From Phyllobacterium zundukense (lineage in GTDB: Bacteria; Pseudomonadota; Alphaproteobacteria; Rhizobiales; Rhizobiaceae), in NCBI RefSeq assembly GCF_002764115.1, contig NZ_CP017943.1, forward strand, positions 310,001 to 374,000: a stretch of 64,000 bases of DNA, written 5' to 3'. Made by a program: the position numbers and the translations under genes. Below are positions 9,608-18,432 of the stretch, piece by piece. A model generated the notes under the pieces. The model was not told where the DNA came from and did not search any database. It was given only the letters and a program-made list of their open reading frames with translations. Every line of letters starts with the position of its first letter. Position 1 is the stretch's first letter.

Positions 9608-11083
9608 CTATAACCCACCCATGCACAGGTACTTCATCTCGAGATAAGCCTCAAGACCGTGGCGCGAACCCTCACGACCGATCCCTGACTGCTTCATGCC
9701 GCCAAAGGGTGCGGCCTCAGAGGACATTCGTCCCGTATTGATGCCGACCATGCCATATTCAAGGGTTTCGGCAACGCGCCAGACACGCTTGAGATTGGAG
9801 GCATAGAAATAGGCTGCGAGACCGTAGATCGTGTCATTCGCCTCGCGTACCACCTTCTCGGCATCATCAAAGCGGATGATCGGCGCGAGCGGTCCGAAGG
9901 TTTCTTCCCGGGCTAGCCGCATGGTGCTGACCACGTCGGTAATCACCGTGGGCTCAAAGAATGTTCCCGATGGGCCGATACGGCTGCCACCGCAACGGAT
10001 CTTCCCACCCTTCTCTACGGCATCGCCAATATGGTTTTCAATCTTTGCAAGGGCGCGGGTATCGATAAGAGGGCCGATCGCAACATTGGGCTCAAAGCCG
10101 TCACCGACGCGTAATGCACGCACACGCTGGGTGAATTTTTCGGCGAACTCATCGTGCACACTGGACTGTACGTAAAGCCGGTTGGCTGAAACGCAGGTCT
10201 GGCCGGCATTGCGGAACTTGGCCTGGATCGCGCCCTCGACGGCAGCATCGACATCCGCATCATCGAAAACAATGAAGGGGGCGTTGCCACCGAGCTCGAA
10301 GCTTATCTTTTTGATTTGGTCCGAGCACTGCCGCATCAAGAGCCGCCCGACCTCTGTTGACCCGGTAAAGCTGATCTTGCGAACCTTGGGATTGGAGCAA
10401 AGTTCACGGCCAACCGCATCCCCTTCCGATGCATAGACCAAGTTAAGAACACCATCAGGAAATCCTGCCATCCGGGCAAGCGAGAACATGGCCCCGGCGA
10501 TAAGTGGCGTTTGCTCTGCGGGTTTCAGGATGACCACGCAACCGGCGGCGAGCGCCGGCGCGACCTTGCGCGCGACCATCGAGGCGGGGAAATTCCACGG
10601 GGTGATTGCACCGACGACACCGACCGGCTGTTTGATCACCAGCATACGCCTGTCGTTGGACGGCGCTGAAATCGTCTCGCCGTAGATGCGATTGGCCTCC
10701 TCGGCATACCACTGGAGATAGGCTGCCGCGTGGGCTATTTCAGACTTCGCCTCTGCGAGCGGCTTGCCCATTTCAGCCGTCAAAACGGCGGCAAGGTCCT
10801 CGCTGTGGTTGAGGATCAGCTCGTGCCAAATCCATAACGTGTTGGAACGCTCGCGCGCGGTCAGCGCTGCCCACTGTTCCTTTGCTGACTGGGCTTTGTC
10901 TATTGCCTTGGCAACATCCACGGCATCCATGTCTGGAAGTTCCGCCAACAGCTCGCCTGTGGAGGGATTAAAGACAGGAAAACGCCTCGTGGCTTTCGCC
11001 GAGGTTGGATCAGGCACCGAGGCGAGATCAACAAATAGCTCGGGATTTTTCAGATGCCTGGTCAGCGACTGTGTCACGGTCAT
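9608..11083 (-). CDS. gabD: Succinate-semialdehyde dehydrogenase GabD
   Basis: This NAD(P)-dependent aldehyde dehydrogenase probably oxidises succinate semialdehyde to succinate in GABA breakdown. The 491-residue product carries T-P-W-N-F-P (Asn164), the general base Glu263 in F-E-L-G-G, and the nucleophile Cys297 in G-Q-T-C-V-S-A-N-R. The C-terminal segment P-F-G-G-M-K-Q-S-G is typical of GabD. It stands alone between bioZ and bioB fragments. A GabT-like aminotransferase is 41 kb away at 52.6 kb. Glutarate-semialdehyde activity is a possible alternative, since the BioZ route uses glutaryl units. Confidence 0.88.
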   Translation of the reverse strand: MTVTQSLTRHLKNPELFVDLASVPDPTSAKATRRFPVFNPSTGELLAELPDMDAVDVAKAIDKAQSAKEQWAALTARERSNTLWIWHELILNHSEDLAAVLTAEMGKPLAEAKSEIAHAAAYLQWYAEEANRIYGETISAPSNDRRMLVIKQPVGVVGAITPWNFPASMVARKVAPALAAGCVVILKPAEQTPLIAGAMFSLARMAGFPDGVLNLVYASEGDAVGRELCSNPKVRKISFTGSTEVGRLLMRQCSDQIKKISFELGGNAPFIVFDDADVDAAVEGAIQAKFRNAGQTCVSANRLYVQSSVHDEFAEKFTQRVRALRVGDGFEPNVAIGPLIDTRALAKIENHIGDAVEKGGKIRCGGSRIGPSGTFFEPTVITDVVSTMRLAREETFGPLAPIIRFDDAEKVVREANDTIYGLAAYFYASNLKRVWRVAETLEYGMVGINTGRMSSEAAPFGGMKQSGIGREGSRHGLEAYLEMKYLCMGGL

Positions 11084-11212
11084 GCCGCGGTCCCCTCATG
11101 ATTTTAAGTTTGGAAGTTTGCCGCAGCGAATATCAGGTTAACGCATAAAATGGTAGTGCTGGAGCCACCCAAGAAAGATCGCTCCGGCCTCTGCGCCTTC
11201 GCTGCTGATCGA

Positions 11213-11262
11213 CTAGCCAAGCGCGATGACAGCCTCGATCTCGACTTTCACGCCCTTCGGCA
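11213..11262 (-). pseudogene. RidA-family C-terminal tail
   Basis: Sixteen codons ending in a stop read M-P-K-G-V-K-V-E-I-E-A-V-I-A-L-G, the typical last strand of RidA/YjgF enamine deaminases. Nothing else of the gene remains. It is joined directly to a bioB remnant. Confidence 0.5.
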
Positions 11263-11352
11263 TCATGATCCTCGCCGGGATTTTTCGGATGTCAGCAGCG
11301 TGTCGCCGACAAAGATGGAATCGGCTCCGGCGAAGAAACAAAGGGCCTGCCT
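11263..11352 (-). pseudogene. bioB C-terminal fragment
   Basis: About 30 codons match the intact bioB in L-C-F-F-A-G-A and [12 protein letters not shown] identity to 6455-6545 is obvious by eye. It has the same orientation as the operon and lies on the opposite side of gabD from a bioZ fragment. Confidence 0.8.
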
Positions 11353-11354
11353 GT

Positions 11355-11399
11355 GATCATGCCGCGACCGGCTCCAGCGATCATCCAAATCTTGCTCAT
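11355..11399 (-). pseudogene. N-terminal fragment of a short-chain dehydrogenase
   Basis: An ATG at 11399 with a good AGGAAG ribosome site begins M-S-K-I-W-M-I-A-G-A-G-R-G, the start of an SDR Rossmann fold. The frame then runs into the bioB remnant. The first 33-bp palindrome lies 40 bases upstream, so a regulated dehydrogenase gene once started here. Confidence 0.55.
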
Positions 11400-11438
11400 A
11401 TTATCTTCCTCGTTCTTGAGACCCAGCAGGTACCTATT

Positions 11439-11471
11439 GAAAAAAAATCAACTCGGAGGCTAGTTTTTTGC
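11439..11471 (+). promoter_or_regulatory. 33-bp palindromic operator, site 1
   Basis: The left arm GAAAAAAAATCAACT and the right arm TAGTTTTTTGC form an imperfect dyad. It lies between the broken SDR start (minus) and the MFS gene (plus, 314 bases away). The downstream sequence CTTCCCGATGT is shared with site 2. Confidence 0.6.
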
Positions 11472-11784
11472 ACGGGGTAGCGGCTTCCCGATGTCTCTTT
11501 GAACGGATAACAGTAAGGTCTCCCGAGACTGACAAAATCTTGCTGGCCGTGAGCAATCACCGCCAGCTTTTTTGTAGGCCTCAAAACCGCTCAAAGAGGA
11601 TGAGCAGGGGACTAACGGTAGCCTGCTGTTTGAGGTGACGACGAGCTACAAGGTTGGTGCGGTAATGTTCTAATAGGGCCAATACTGGATGTCTACAAGC
11701 CAGGTAAACAGCGTCCTATAACACTGGTACTTACTTTGTGCTAACCGCAGCCAAAACTACCGCACCGTCGAAAGTAAAAACATC

Positions 11785-13434
11785 ATGCAGCGCGCAGATC
11801 CTCATCCGTCCAATTCAACCACACTTGCCCCGCTTCGGAACCCGGTATTTCGTTCGATCTGGACAGCCACACAGATATCAAGCCTGGGATTGCTGGTGCA
11901 AACGGTGGCTATCAGCTGGCTGATGGTCACGATTTCCGCTTCCGACCTGATGGTCGCGCTCGTACAGGCTGCCTCTACATTGCCGGCATTCTTCCTCTCA
12001 ATTCTTGCCGGAGCGATTGCCGACAATTTCAGCCGCCGGTGGGTGATGTTTGCCGGGCAATGCCTGGTCGCAGTGGCATCCCTGATGCTGGCGATTTCAG
12101 TCGGATTGGGATTTGCCAGTCCCTGGCTCATACTCGGACTTGGCTTCCTGGCCGGCTGCGGCTTCGCGCTGAATGATCCGGCCTGGCATGCCTCAGTCGG
12201 CGACATTCTCGACAAGCGCGATATTCCCGCTGCGGTGACGCTCATGTCGGTCGGATATAACATCGTGCGCAGCATAGGCCCGGCTCTGGGTGGTGTGATG
12301 CTAGCCTTCTTTGGCCCGCTGGTCGTTTTCGCCTTCGCGGCGCTGACTGATCTGGCGCCTCCAATCGCCATCTGGCGCACCAAATGGCGCGTTCGCTCTT
12401 CTCCTCTCCCGCGCGAGAGAATGACGACGGCTATTCATGACGGAGTGCGCTTCACGGCATTGTCCTCGGAAGTCAGAGCGGCAATTGCCCGCGCAAGCCT
12501 TTTCGGCATGGCCAGCATTTCCATTCTCGCGCTGCTGCCCCTCGTCGTTAGGGACAGGCTGGCAAGCGGGCCTATTGTCTACGGCATTCTCTTGGCGGGT
12601 TTCGGCATGGGCGCCTTCACCGCAGGGATGAGCAACGGCTTCCTGCGACGAACTTTTTCTCAGAACAGGCTGCTGGCGTTCGCATCCCTCGCCTGTGCGG
12701 CATGTTGCCTTTCACTGGCGCTTACATCGTCGGTGGCTGTAGCGGTCATTTTCATGGCAGTCGGGGGCGCGGGCTGGCTTATCACCTGGACTGGGACTGA
12801 CGTTTGGGTGCAGCTGGCAAGCCCAAGATGGGTTGTCGGTCGGACGCTCTCGATCTACTACGCCTTGACCTATGGCGGTATGGCAGCCGGCAGCTGGATT
12901 TGGGGTACTCTCGCAGAGAATTACTCACTGACTTTGGCTTTAGGGGGCGCCGCAGGGGCTCTGTTGCTGGTCGCCGCAGCGGGAATAGTGTTACCAATGC
13001 ATCCTTGGGAAGAGTCGGACCAAGAGGGTTCGGATTTTCATGCCCCGGAACTGGCACTCGACGTGAAGCCCAGGAGTGGCCCCATCGTTGTCAAAGTCGA
13101 GTATTCCATTGCGGAGGAAAACATCAAGGCCTTCCTGGGCTGCATGCGGGCAAGGCGGTATGCTCAGAGCCGCGCCGGTGCACGAGACTGGACGCTTCAG
13201 CGGAACCTGCAAACGCCTTCACTATGGACGGAGACATTCCGCACGCCAACGTGGATGGACTTTCTTCGCCTCAATCATCGACTCACGCCAGCCGACAAGG
13301 AGATAGGCCAGCATCTCGTGGCCCTGCATGATGGAGAGCTTCCTCCACGCACAGAATTTTCGATCGAGCGAACGACAGATGCGGCCCGTACCCGTGCGCA
13401 ACCGATGACATTCGGTTCAGGGCCCCCAAGATGA
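11785..13434 (+). CDS. MFS exporter of the EntS/MFS_3 type
   Basis: This is an inner-membrane transporter with about 11-12 hydrophobic segments up to residue 400, in the transmembrane secretion effector (MFS_3, EntS-like) family. The motif after the second helix, A-D-N-F-S-R-R-W, matches the family's cytoplasmic loop. The last 140 residues form the soluble tail typical of MFS_3, with the K-V-E-Y strand and a W-T-L-Q-R-N / W-M-D-F-L-R-L-N-H-R pattern. Total 549 residues, which is normal. Members export siderophores or other small molecules, and the cargo here is unknown. No siderophore genes are nearby. Confidence 0.85.
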   Translation: MQRADPHPSNSTTLAPLRNPVFRSIWTATQISSLGLLVQTVAISWLMVTISASDLMVALVQAASTLPAFFLSILAGAIADNFSRRWVMFAGQCLVAVASLMLAISVGLGFASPWLILGLGFLAGCGFALNDPAWHASVGDILDKRDIPAAVTLMSVGYNIVRSIGPALGGVMLAFFGPLVVFAFAALTDLAPPIAIWRTKWRVRSSPLPRERMTTAIHDGVRFTALSSEVRAAIARASLFGMASISILALLPLVVRDRLASGPIVYGILLAGFGMGAFTAGMSNGFLRRTFSQNRLLAFASLACAACCLSLALTSSVAVAVIFMAVGGAGWLITWTGTDVWVQLASPRWVVGRTLSIYYALTYGGMAAGSWIWGTLAENYSLTLALGGAAGALLLVAAAGIVLPMHPWEESDQEGSDFHAPELALDVKPRSGPIVVKVEYSIAEENIKAFLGCMRARRYAQSRAGARDWTLQRNLQTPSLWTETFRTPTWMDFLRLNHRLTPADKEIGQHLVALHDGELPPRTEFSIERTTDAARTRAQPMTFGSGPPR

Positions 13435-13953
13435 CCTTAAGATGAAGCCAATGTACAACGAAGAGGTGAATACTCTGGCCTGCGCAGTTCAATGTGTGCT
13501 CGTCGCAATCAGACAAGTTAGACTCCGTGACGCAGGACCGAGGCGTAGCGTCTTCTCCGGCGCGACGCCAGAATAATATAGCTTACCTCCTCGAGCAAAC
13601 TTTTGGGCGAGATGAGGTGGAAATGAAGACTCCCAACTAGAAATTAAGGTTCGGCATAATACTACTTCCGCAGTTTACTTGTCTGCTTTGAGCCTCTTCG
13701 TTGATTGCCTCCGGCTTGCCGCCGATGAAAAGACCAAAGCCGTCAGATCAGGTGTAGCTGGGATATAACTCCTCTTTCAGGCAGCAGCGTACAATCGAGC
13801 ACCGGGATGTTTGTCGAGCCAACAGCCGAGCTTAGCTCTGTCCTGGAATGCAATTATGTCGTGTCGTTGGAGGATTGATCAGTCCACATAAGAAGGCGCC
13901 AGCTGCGCTGTTGGATTTGCTTCGGAAAATTACACACAAGGCAAATACGTATT
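13435..13953. other. Intergenic stretch with no recognised gene
   Basis: Lower-GC DNA with only short frames. No tRNA, repeat or operator copy was seen. The last part may be the decayed N-terminal half of the GlxA-type gene that follows. Confidence 0.3.
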
Positions 13954-14586
13954 GTCGGACTTTGCACAGGTACTTTTGCTCTGGCAGAGGCGGACGTTCT
14001 TCCGGAGGATCAATGTTGTGTCAGTTGGCTTCATACGGAGGAGTTCGGAGAGGAATTTGCCGAGTTTTCGGCGGACTCGATTAGCCTCTATCGGGCGAAC
14101 GGCAGGCATTACACCTGTGCCGGAGGAATGGGTCGGCCTATCTCGGACTGGAAATCATTGCCGCAGAATTTGGCGAAGAACTTGCGAGAAAATGTGCCTC
14201 AATATTGATGATCCCATTCGAACGGCGAAAAAAATGAGCAACCAGCGCTCATTTTTTCAGGGGTATCAAACCGCGTTGTCAAGCAAGCGCTGCGGGTTTT
14301 TGAAGTCACGATGGAAGACCCCATCAGCATGGCTGAAGTTGCCAGGAGAATAGGAACAACGCGCAGACAGATGGAGAGAATTTTCAGGGAAGAACTCGGA
14401 AAATCACTTTTGAGAGTGCGGGATCAACTCAGGGTACGAAAAGCAAAGCAGTTGCTTCTCGATACAGATCTGAATTTTACCGAAGTTGCCGTCGCTTGCG
14501 GACTATTAGGCACCAAAACACTGAACAGGGCCTTCGCACGAGAAGGTGAACCACTGCCGAGGGAGCAGCGCGCTGCTCGGCGTTGA
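13954..14586 (+). pseudogene. GlxA-type AraC regulator, decayed
   Basis: A broken member of the DJ-1/PfpI plus AraC-HTH family. From 13954 the translation gives V-G-L-C-T-G-T-F-A-L-A-E-A (nucleophile elbow), then C-C-V-S-W and Y-T-C-A-G-G. After a frame change it gives L-E-I-I-A-A-E-F-G-E-E-L-A-R-K. From 14311 the HTH region reads M-A-E-V-A-R-R-I-G-T-T-R-R-Q-M-E-R-I-F, then the second HTH V-A-V-A-C-G-L. At least two frame changes and a stop interrupt it, and the N-terminal half is missing. Two other GlxA-type genes, one intact and one decayed, are at 19.7 and 39.3 kb. Confidence 0.75.
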
Positions 14587-14714
14587 TTGGACGAGGCCTG
14601 CGCAACTGCCGATCTCAACTCTCCCCTCATTACCTGCACGACCGATTGGATCACACCTCGTACTCCTTTTTTCAATTTTCACCATTGTGCCAATGAATCC
14701 CATCTACCCGCTCG

Positions 14715-15626
14715 TCACTTCGGTTCCTGCGATACTATCTGCAGCCATTTGACGAAGAGGTTTGCAGCTTCCTTACTCCGTTGCCTTGTAGGGACCACGA
14801 CGAAATACGCTCCTCTGGGTTTGATCGCGGCGTCGGTCAGGCGCACCAGTCGTCCTTGCCGCAACAAATCCTCCACAAGATGTGTCCAGCCCAGCGCAAT
14901 CCCTTGACCGTTGAGCGCGGCATAAATCGCTTCGGTGTAAAAGCTGCAACGCAATCCCCGCGTCTTTTTGGGAACCACGATAGAAAATGACGAGAGCCAT
15001 TCGTTCCAACCAGTCCACATTGGGTCGTCCGTTTCATTGGAGATGAGGGAGTAGGAGGTCAAATCCGCCGGGGTTTTTATGCGCCCGTCTGTCCCGGCGT
15101 ACTCGGGGCTGCAGATCGGGAAGACTTCGTCCTCGAACAGCGGTTCTGCATGACCATCGGGCCACATGCCGTTGCCGAATCTGATCGCGACGTCCACTTC
15201 ACCCCGTTGGAGGTTCGGCATGTTGTCCTGAGTGACGATGCGGAGATTGATGTAGGGATAATGGCGCGAAAACTCCGAGATTCTGGGCATCAGCCAGAAA
15301 TGGGAGAATGCGATCGTCGCAGAGATCGTTAGCTCGTCGCTGGAAGCGTCCCTGCGAAGGTCGGTAACAGCTTCCGCAAGGAGGTTGAAGGCATCGCTGG
15401 CGGCCGCCGAAAGCGCCTTGCCTTTGTCCGTCAATATCACCTGCCGGTGCAGCCGCGTAAAAAGAGGAAAGCCAAAGTCCTCTTCGAGAAGGTGTATCTG
15501 GCGACTGACGGCGGCCTGGGTGACGCCGAGTTCCTCGGCGGCCCTGGTAAAGCTCGAAAACCGTGACGCTGCTTCAAATACGGTAAGCGCCGTCAACGGT
15601 GGCAGCTGACTCCTCAGACTTTTCAC
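14715..15626 (-). CDS. LysR-family regulator, GcvA-like
   Basis: A 303-residue LysR protein. The winged helix is at residues 10-70 (F-T-R-A-A-E-E-L-G-V-T-Q-A-A-V-S-R-Q-I), followed by the substrate-binding domain with R-F-G-N-G and G-I-A-L-G-W motifs of the GcvA subgroup. It is divergent from the Rieske oxygenase gene, 141 bases away, and an inverted repeat fitting a LysR box lies between them. It is the likely local regulator of the demethylase pair. Confidence 0.88.
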   Translation of the reverse strand: MKSLRSQLPPLTALTVFEAASRFSSFTRAAEELGVTQAAVSRQIHLLEEDFGFPLFTRLHRQVILTDKGKALSAAASDAFNLLAEAVTDLRRDASSDELTISATIAFSHFWLMPRISEFSRHYPYINLRIVTQDNMPNLQRGEVDVAIRFGNGMWPDGHAEPLFEDEVFPICSPEYAGTDGRIKTPADLTSYSLISNETDDPMWTGWNEWLSSFSIVVPKKTRGLRCSFYTEAIYAALNGQGIALGWTHLVEDLLRQGRLVRLTDAAIKPRGAYFVVVPTRQRSKEAANLFVKWLQIVSQEPK

Positions 15627-15672
15627 TCTTCACCTCGACCTAGCTCAGCAACGGTCACTTGGCGCAGTCTCA

Positions 15673-15689
15673 CATTACATACGGTAATG
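15673..15689. promoter_or_regulatory. Candidate LysR box
   Basis: CATTAC-ATACG-GTAATG is a perfect 6-bp inverted repeat with a 5-bp spacer. It lies in the divergent spacer between the LysR gene and the Rieske gene, where LysR regulators usually bind. Confidence 0.5.
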
Positions 15690-15767
15690 TCAATGGTGAG
15701 CATTTGTGCAGTTGCAATATTGCCGTTTGCTGCGATTCTAAAAGTAATTCATCGATAAGGATTTATT

Positions 15768-17021
15768 ATGCTAAACACGCTCCCATCACCGATATCTTCC
15801 TTGCTCGACACTCGTATCGATGGGCATTCTCTTCCTGCTGGACTTTACACCCGCGAGGACGTTTTCCAAGCGGACATGGAGGTGTTCTTTTCCAGGCACT
15901 GGATTCTTCTGGGGCTTGAGTGCGATGTCCCGGAGCCCGGCGACGCTCTGGTCATCGACATCGGATCGACAAGCCTGATCCTGCTGAGGGATGACGACAA
16001 CGAAATTCGGGTGGTCCGCAACGTCTGCCGCCATCGCGGCGCGCGACTGCTGGACGCCGGGTCAACCGTCGTCTCCAAACTTGTCTGCCCTTACCACCAA
16101 TGGACCTACGAGCTTTCGGGTAAGCTCAGCTATGCCCCGCATATGGGCAAGGACTTCGACAAGAGCTGCCGGAGCCTCAAGGCGGTCAACTTCAAGTCCA
16201 TCAGCGGCCTGATCTATGTCTGTCTTTCCGACAATCCTCCGCAGGACATTAAACGCCTGGAAGAAGTCATGGAGCCGCGACTTGCGCCCTATGATATTCG
16301 CAGTGCCAAGGTCGCTCACCAATTGGACGTCATTGAAAAGGGCAATTGGAAGCTCACGATGGAGAACAACCGAGAGTGCTATCACTGCTCGGCCAACCAC
16401 CCCGAGCTGTGTGTCTCGTTCGTCGACCTCGATTTCGGATACGATCCCTACAGTCTTAGCCCAGAGGACCGGGAGGAGGCGGAAGCGCATTTCGCGATGT
16501 ACACCGAGCGCACGAGAGACTGGGAGGCAGACGGATTTCCATCATCTCCGGTCGAACAGGTGAGAAACTGCGAAACCAATTTCCGTACCCAGCGCCTGAT
16601 TATCGCCGGGGCCGGCGAGTCCCAGACGGAAGACTCGACCGCTGCCTCGTCGAAACTTCTGGGGACAATGACCCGCAAGGATCTCGGCGACACGCATCTT
16701 TGGGGGCACAACAGCTGGTGTCACTTCATGGGCGACCATGCCGTGACCTCGATTGCAATCCCGCTCTCTGCCGACACAACCCTGATCCGGACGACATGGC
16801 TTGTTCACAAGGATGCGGTCGAGGGGGTCGACTACGATCTTGCCAAACTCACCCACGTATGGACCGAGACGACCAAACAGGACGCTGAGCTCGTCGCTCG
16901 CGCCCAAGCCGGCATCCAGGACCCGGGCTATGAGCCTGGCGTTTATTCCAGGTTCACCGAAGGCGCTCTCGACGACTTCGCGAGCTGGTACATTGAACGG
17001 ATGCGGGCCCATGGCTACTGA
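15768..17021 (+). CDS. Rieske oxygenase, betaine N-demethylase type
   Basis: This is the catalytic subunit of a two-component Rieske system, 417 residues. The [2Fe-2S] ligands are Cys87, His89 (C-R-H-R-G), Cys107 and His110 (C-P-Y-H-Q-W). The mononuclear iron site is in E-C-Y-H-C-S-A-N-H near residue 210. The sequence and its paired reductase place it with GbcA (glycine betaine) and Stc2/HpbB (proline betaine) demethylases, which remove one N-methyl group as formaldehyde. Stachydrine or hydroxyproline betaine is the more likely substrate because hpbD is in the same region, but glycine betaine cannot be excluded. The reductase gene overlaps its end. Confidence 0.85.
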   Translation: MLNTLPSPISSLLDTRIDGHSLPAGLYTREDVFQADMEVFFSRHWILLGLECDVPEPGDALVIDIGSTSLILLRDDDNEIRVVRNVCRHRGARLLDAGSTVVSKLVCPYHQWTYELSGKLSYAPHMGKDFDKSCRSLKAVNFKSISGLIYVCLSDNPPQDIKRLEEVMEPRLAPYDIRSAKVAHQLDVIEKGNWKLTMENNRECYHCSANHPELCVSFVDLDFGYDPYSLSPEDREEAEAHFAMYTERTRDWEADGFPSSPVEQVRNCETNFRTQRLIIAGAGESQTEDSTAASSKLLGTMTRKDLGDTHLWGHNSWCHFMGDHAVTSIAIPLSADTTLIRTTWLVHKDAVEGVDYDLAKLTHVWTETTKQDAELVARAQAGIQDPGYEPGVYSRFTEGALDDFASWYIERMRAHGY

Positions 17022-18093
17022 TCTTCTGCCTCAAGCCATGAGCCAAGTAAGCGGTGAGTATTGGGACCCGGAAACTGACGACAGACTCGTTTGCATCGAC
17101 GTTCATGACGAAACGCATGACGTGAAAAGTTTCACGTTCGTGTCGCCCGACCGGAAACAATTCGAGTTCAGTGCCGGGCAATATTTCAAGTTCGAGCTCG
17201 GTCTCGACAACGAGGACGACGGGCGCTGCTACAGCGTCTCGTCCTCTCCACTTCGCAGGAACGCCATAACAATCACGGTGAAGCGTGTCCCGGGAGGCAA
17301 GGTGTCGAACTGGCTGCACGACAATTTGACCCCGAACACGTCTGTCTGCGCGTCGGGGCCACTCGGCCGTTTCGTCCGGCCCGCGGCCAAGAAATTCCTT
17401 TTCCTGTCGGGTGGCTCCGGGATTACGCCACTCATGTCGATGGCGCGGGAGCTTGCTGACACGGCCGTGTCGACCGATGTCATCTTCCTGCACGCGGGCA
17501 GAAGTCCAAAAGACCTTATCTTCCGCGAAGAGATTGCCAATATCGCGCGACGTGTCAAAGGGTTCAGGATTCTGATGCTTCCTGAAGACATCGGAACCGA
17601 GCGCTGTTGGCCGGGCATTTCGGGCCGGATATCCAAGGAGTTCCTTTCGCTGGCCGCGCCGGATATCGCTGACCGCGTCGTCATGTGCTGCGGACCAGCA
17701 CCGTTCATGGCGGCCGCGAGAAAGATCAGCGTCGAACTGGGTGCTCCCGAATCCAACTACCATGAAGAAAGTTTTGACGCCGGGGTCATCGAGGAAGCCC
17801 CAGCGCCGGCTTCACAGGCTGTCGAAACGAAATCGTTCAGCGTGCAGTTTTCGAAACAGGGAAAGTCTATCGAAGTCCGTGCTGATCAGACCGTACTTTC
17901 CTGTGCCAAAAAATCCGGTGTCAGGATTCCATCATCATGTGCCAGTGGTATCTGCGGCACCTGCAAGTCCAAGCTCATAAGCGGAACCGTCGATATGAAG
18001 CACGATGGTGGAATCAGGCAAAGAGAGATCGACGCTGGTTTCTTCCTGCCGTGCTGTTCCAGACCGCTAAGTGATCTCGTCATCGAACGCTAG
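17011..18093 (+). CDS. Rieske oxygenase reductase (FAD/NAD plus 2Fe-2S)
   Basis: Electron-transfer partner of the oxygenase, 360 residues. An FAD domain (R-C-Y-S-V-S-S-S-P) and an NAD domain (G-G-S-G-I-T-P-L-M-S-M) come first. A plant-type ferredoxin domain follows at the C-terminus with C-A-S-G-I-C-G-T-C and a later C-C-S. The order matches GbcB and HpbC. The ATG at 17011 overlaps the oxygenase stop by 11 bases, so the two are translated together. No defects seen. Confidence 0.9.
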   Translation: MATDLLPQAMSQVSGEYWDPETDDRLVCIDVHDETHDVKSFTFVSPDRKQFEFSAGQYFKFELGLDNEDDGRCYSVSSSPLRRNAITITVKRVPGGKVSNWLHDNLTPNTSVCASGPLGRFVRPAAKKFLFLSGGSGITPLMSMARELADTAVSTDVIFLHAGRSPKDLIFREEIANIARRVKGFRILMLPEDIGTERCWPGISGRISKEFLSLAAPDIADRVVMCCGPAPFMAAARKISVELGAPESNYHEESFDAGVIEEAPAPASQAVETKSFSVQFSKQGKSIEVRADQTVLSCAKKSGVRIPSSCASGICGTCKSKLISGTVDMKHDGGIRQREIDAGFFLPCCSRPLSDLVIER

Positions 18094-18432
18094 TCTTTGC
18101 TTAGGCAGTACTAAGTCGGGCCGGGGACTTTAGGCCTACCCTAGCCCAATGCCGTAGCTTGTCCGCTCCAGACACCAGGCCTCAATGTCGCTGCTGGTCA
18201 GGAAGCAAAGCCCATAAGGCTAACAGAGGCTTAGAGTTTGACCCCATCGCGTGCTTTATGCCGGCGGATTGAAAAAAGATCCCCCGATACCAGGGGGAGG
18301 TCACTTATTTCTTGCATGAACTCCACGAGATAGGTCTCCTCCAAAGCATGGTTGTGATTGGGATACCGTTTGGAACCGCCTTTTATTCGGGACATAGACG
18401 CTGCCACACCGAGGGGCAGCGTATTGACGAAT
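18094..18432. other. Convergent intergenic stretch with a terminator
   Basis: This lies between the convergent reductase and proX1 genes. Apart from the minus-strand hairpin at 18273-18299, nothing is recognised. Confidence 0.5.
18273..18299 (-). terminator. Intrinsic terminator after proX1
   Basis: On the minus strand a stem TCCCCC / GGGGGA with a 7-base loop is followed by TC and six T residues. It lies about 135 bases past the proX1 stop and would end that transcript. Confidence 0.75.

Noticed and set aside
16954..17763. A 269-codon minus-strand frame opposite the Rieske reductase
   Set aside because: The plus strand encodes a full reductase with all cofactor motifs; the antisense product looks random.
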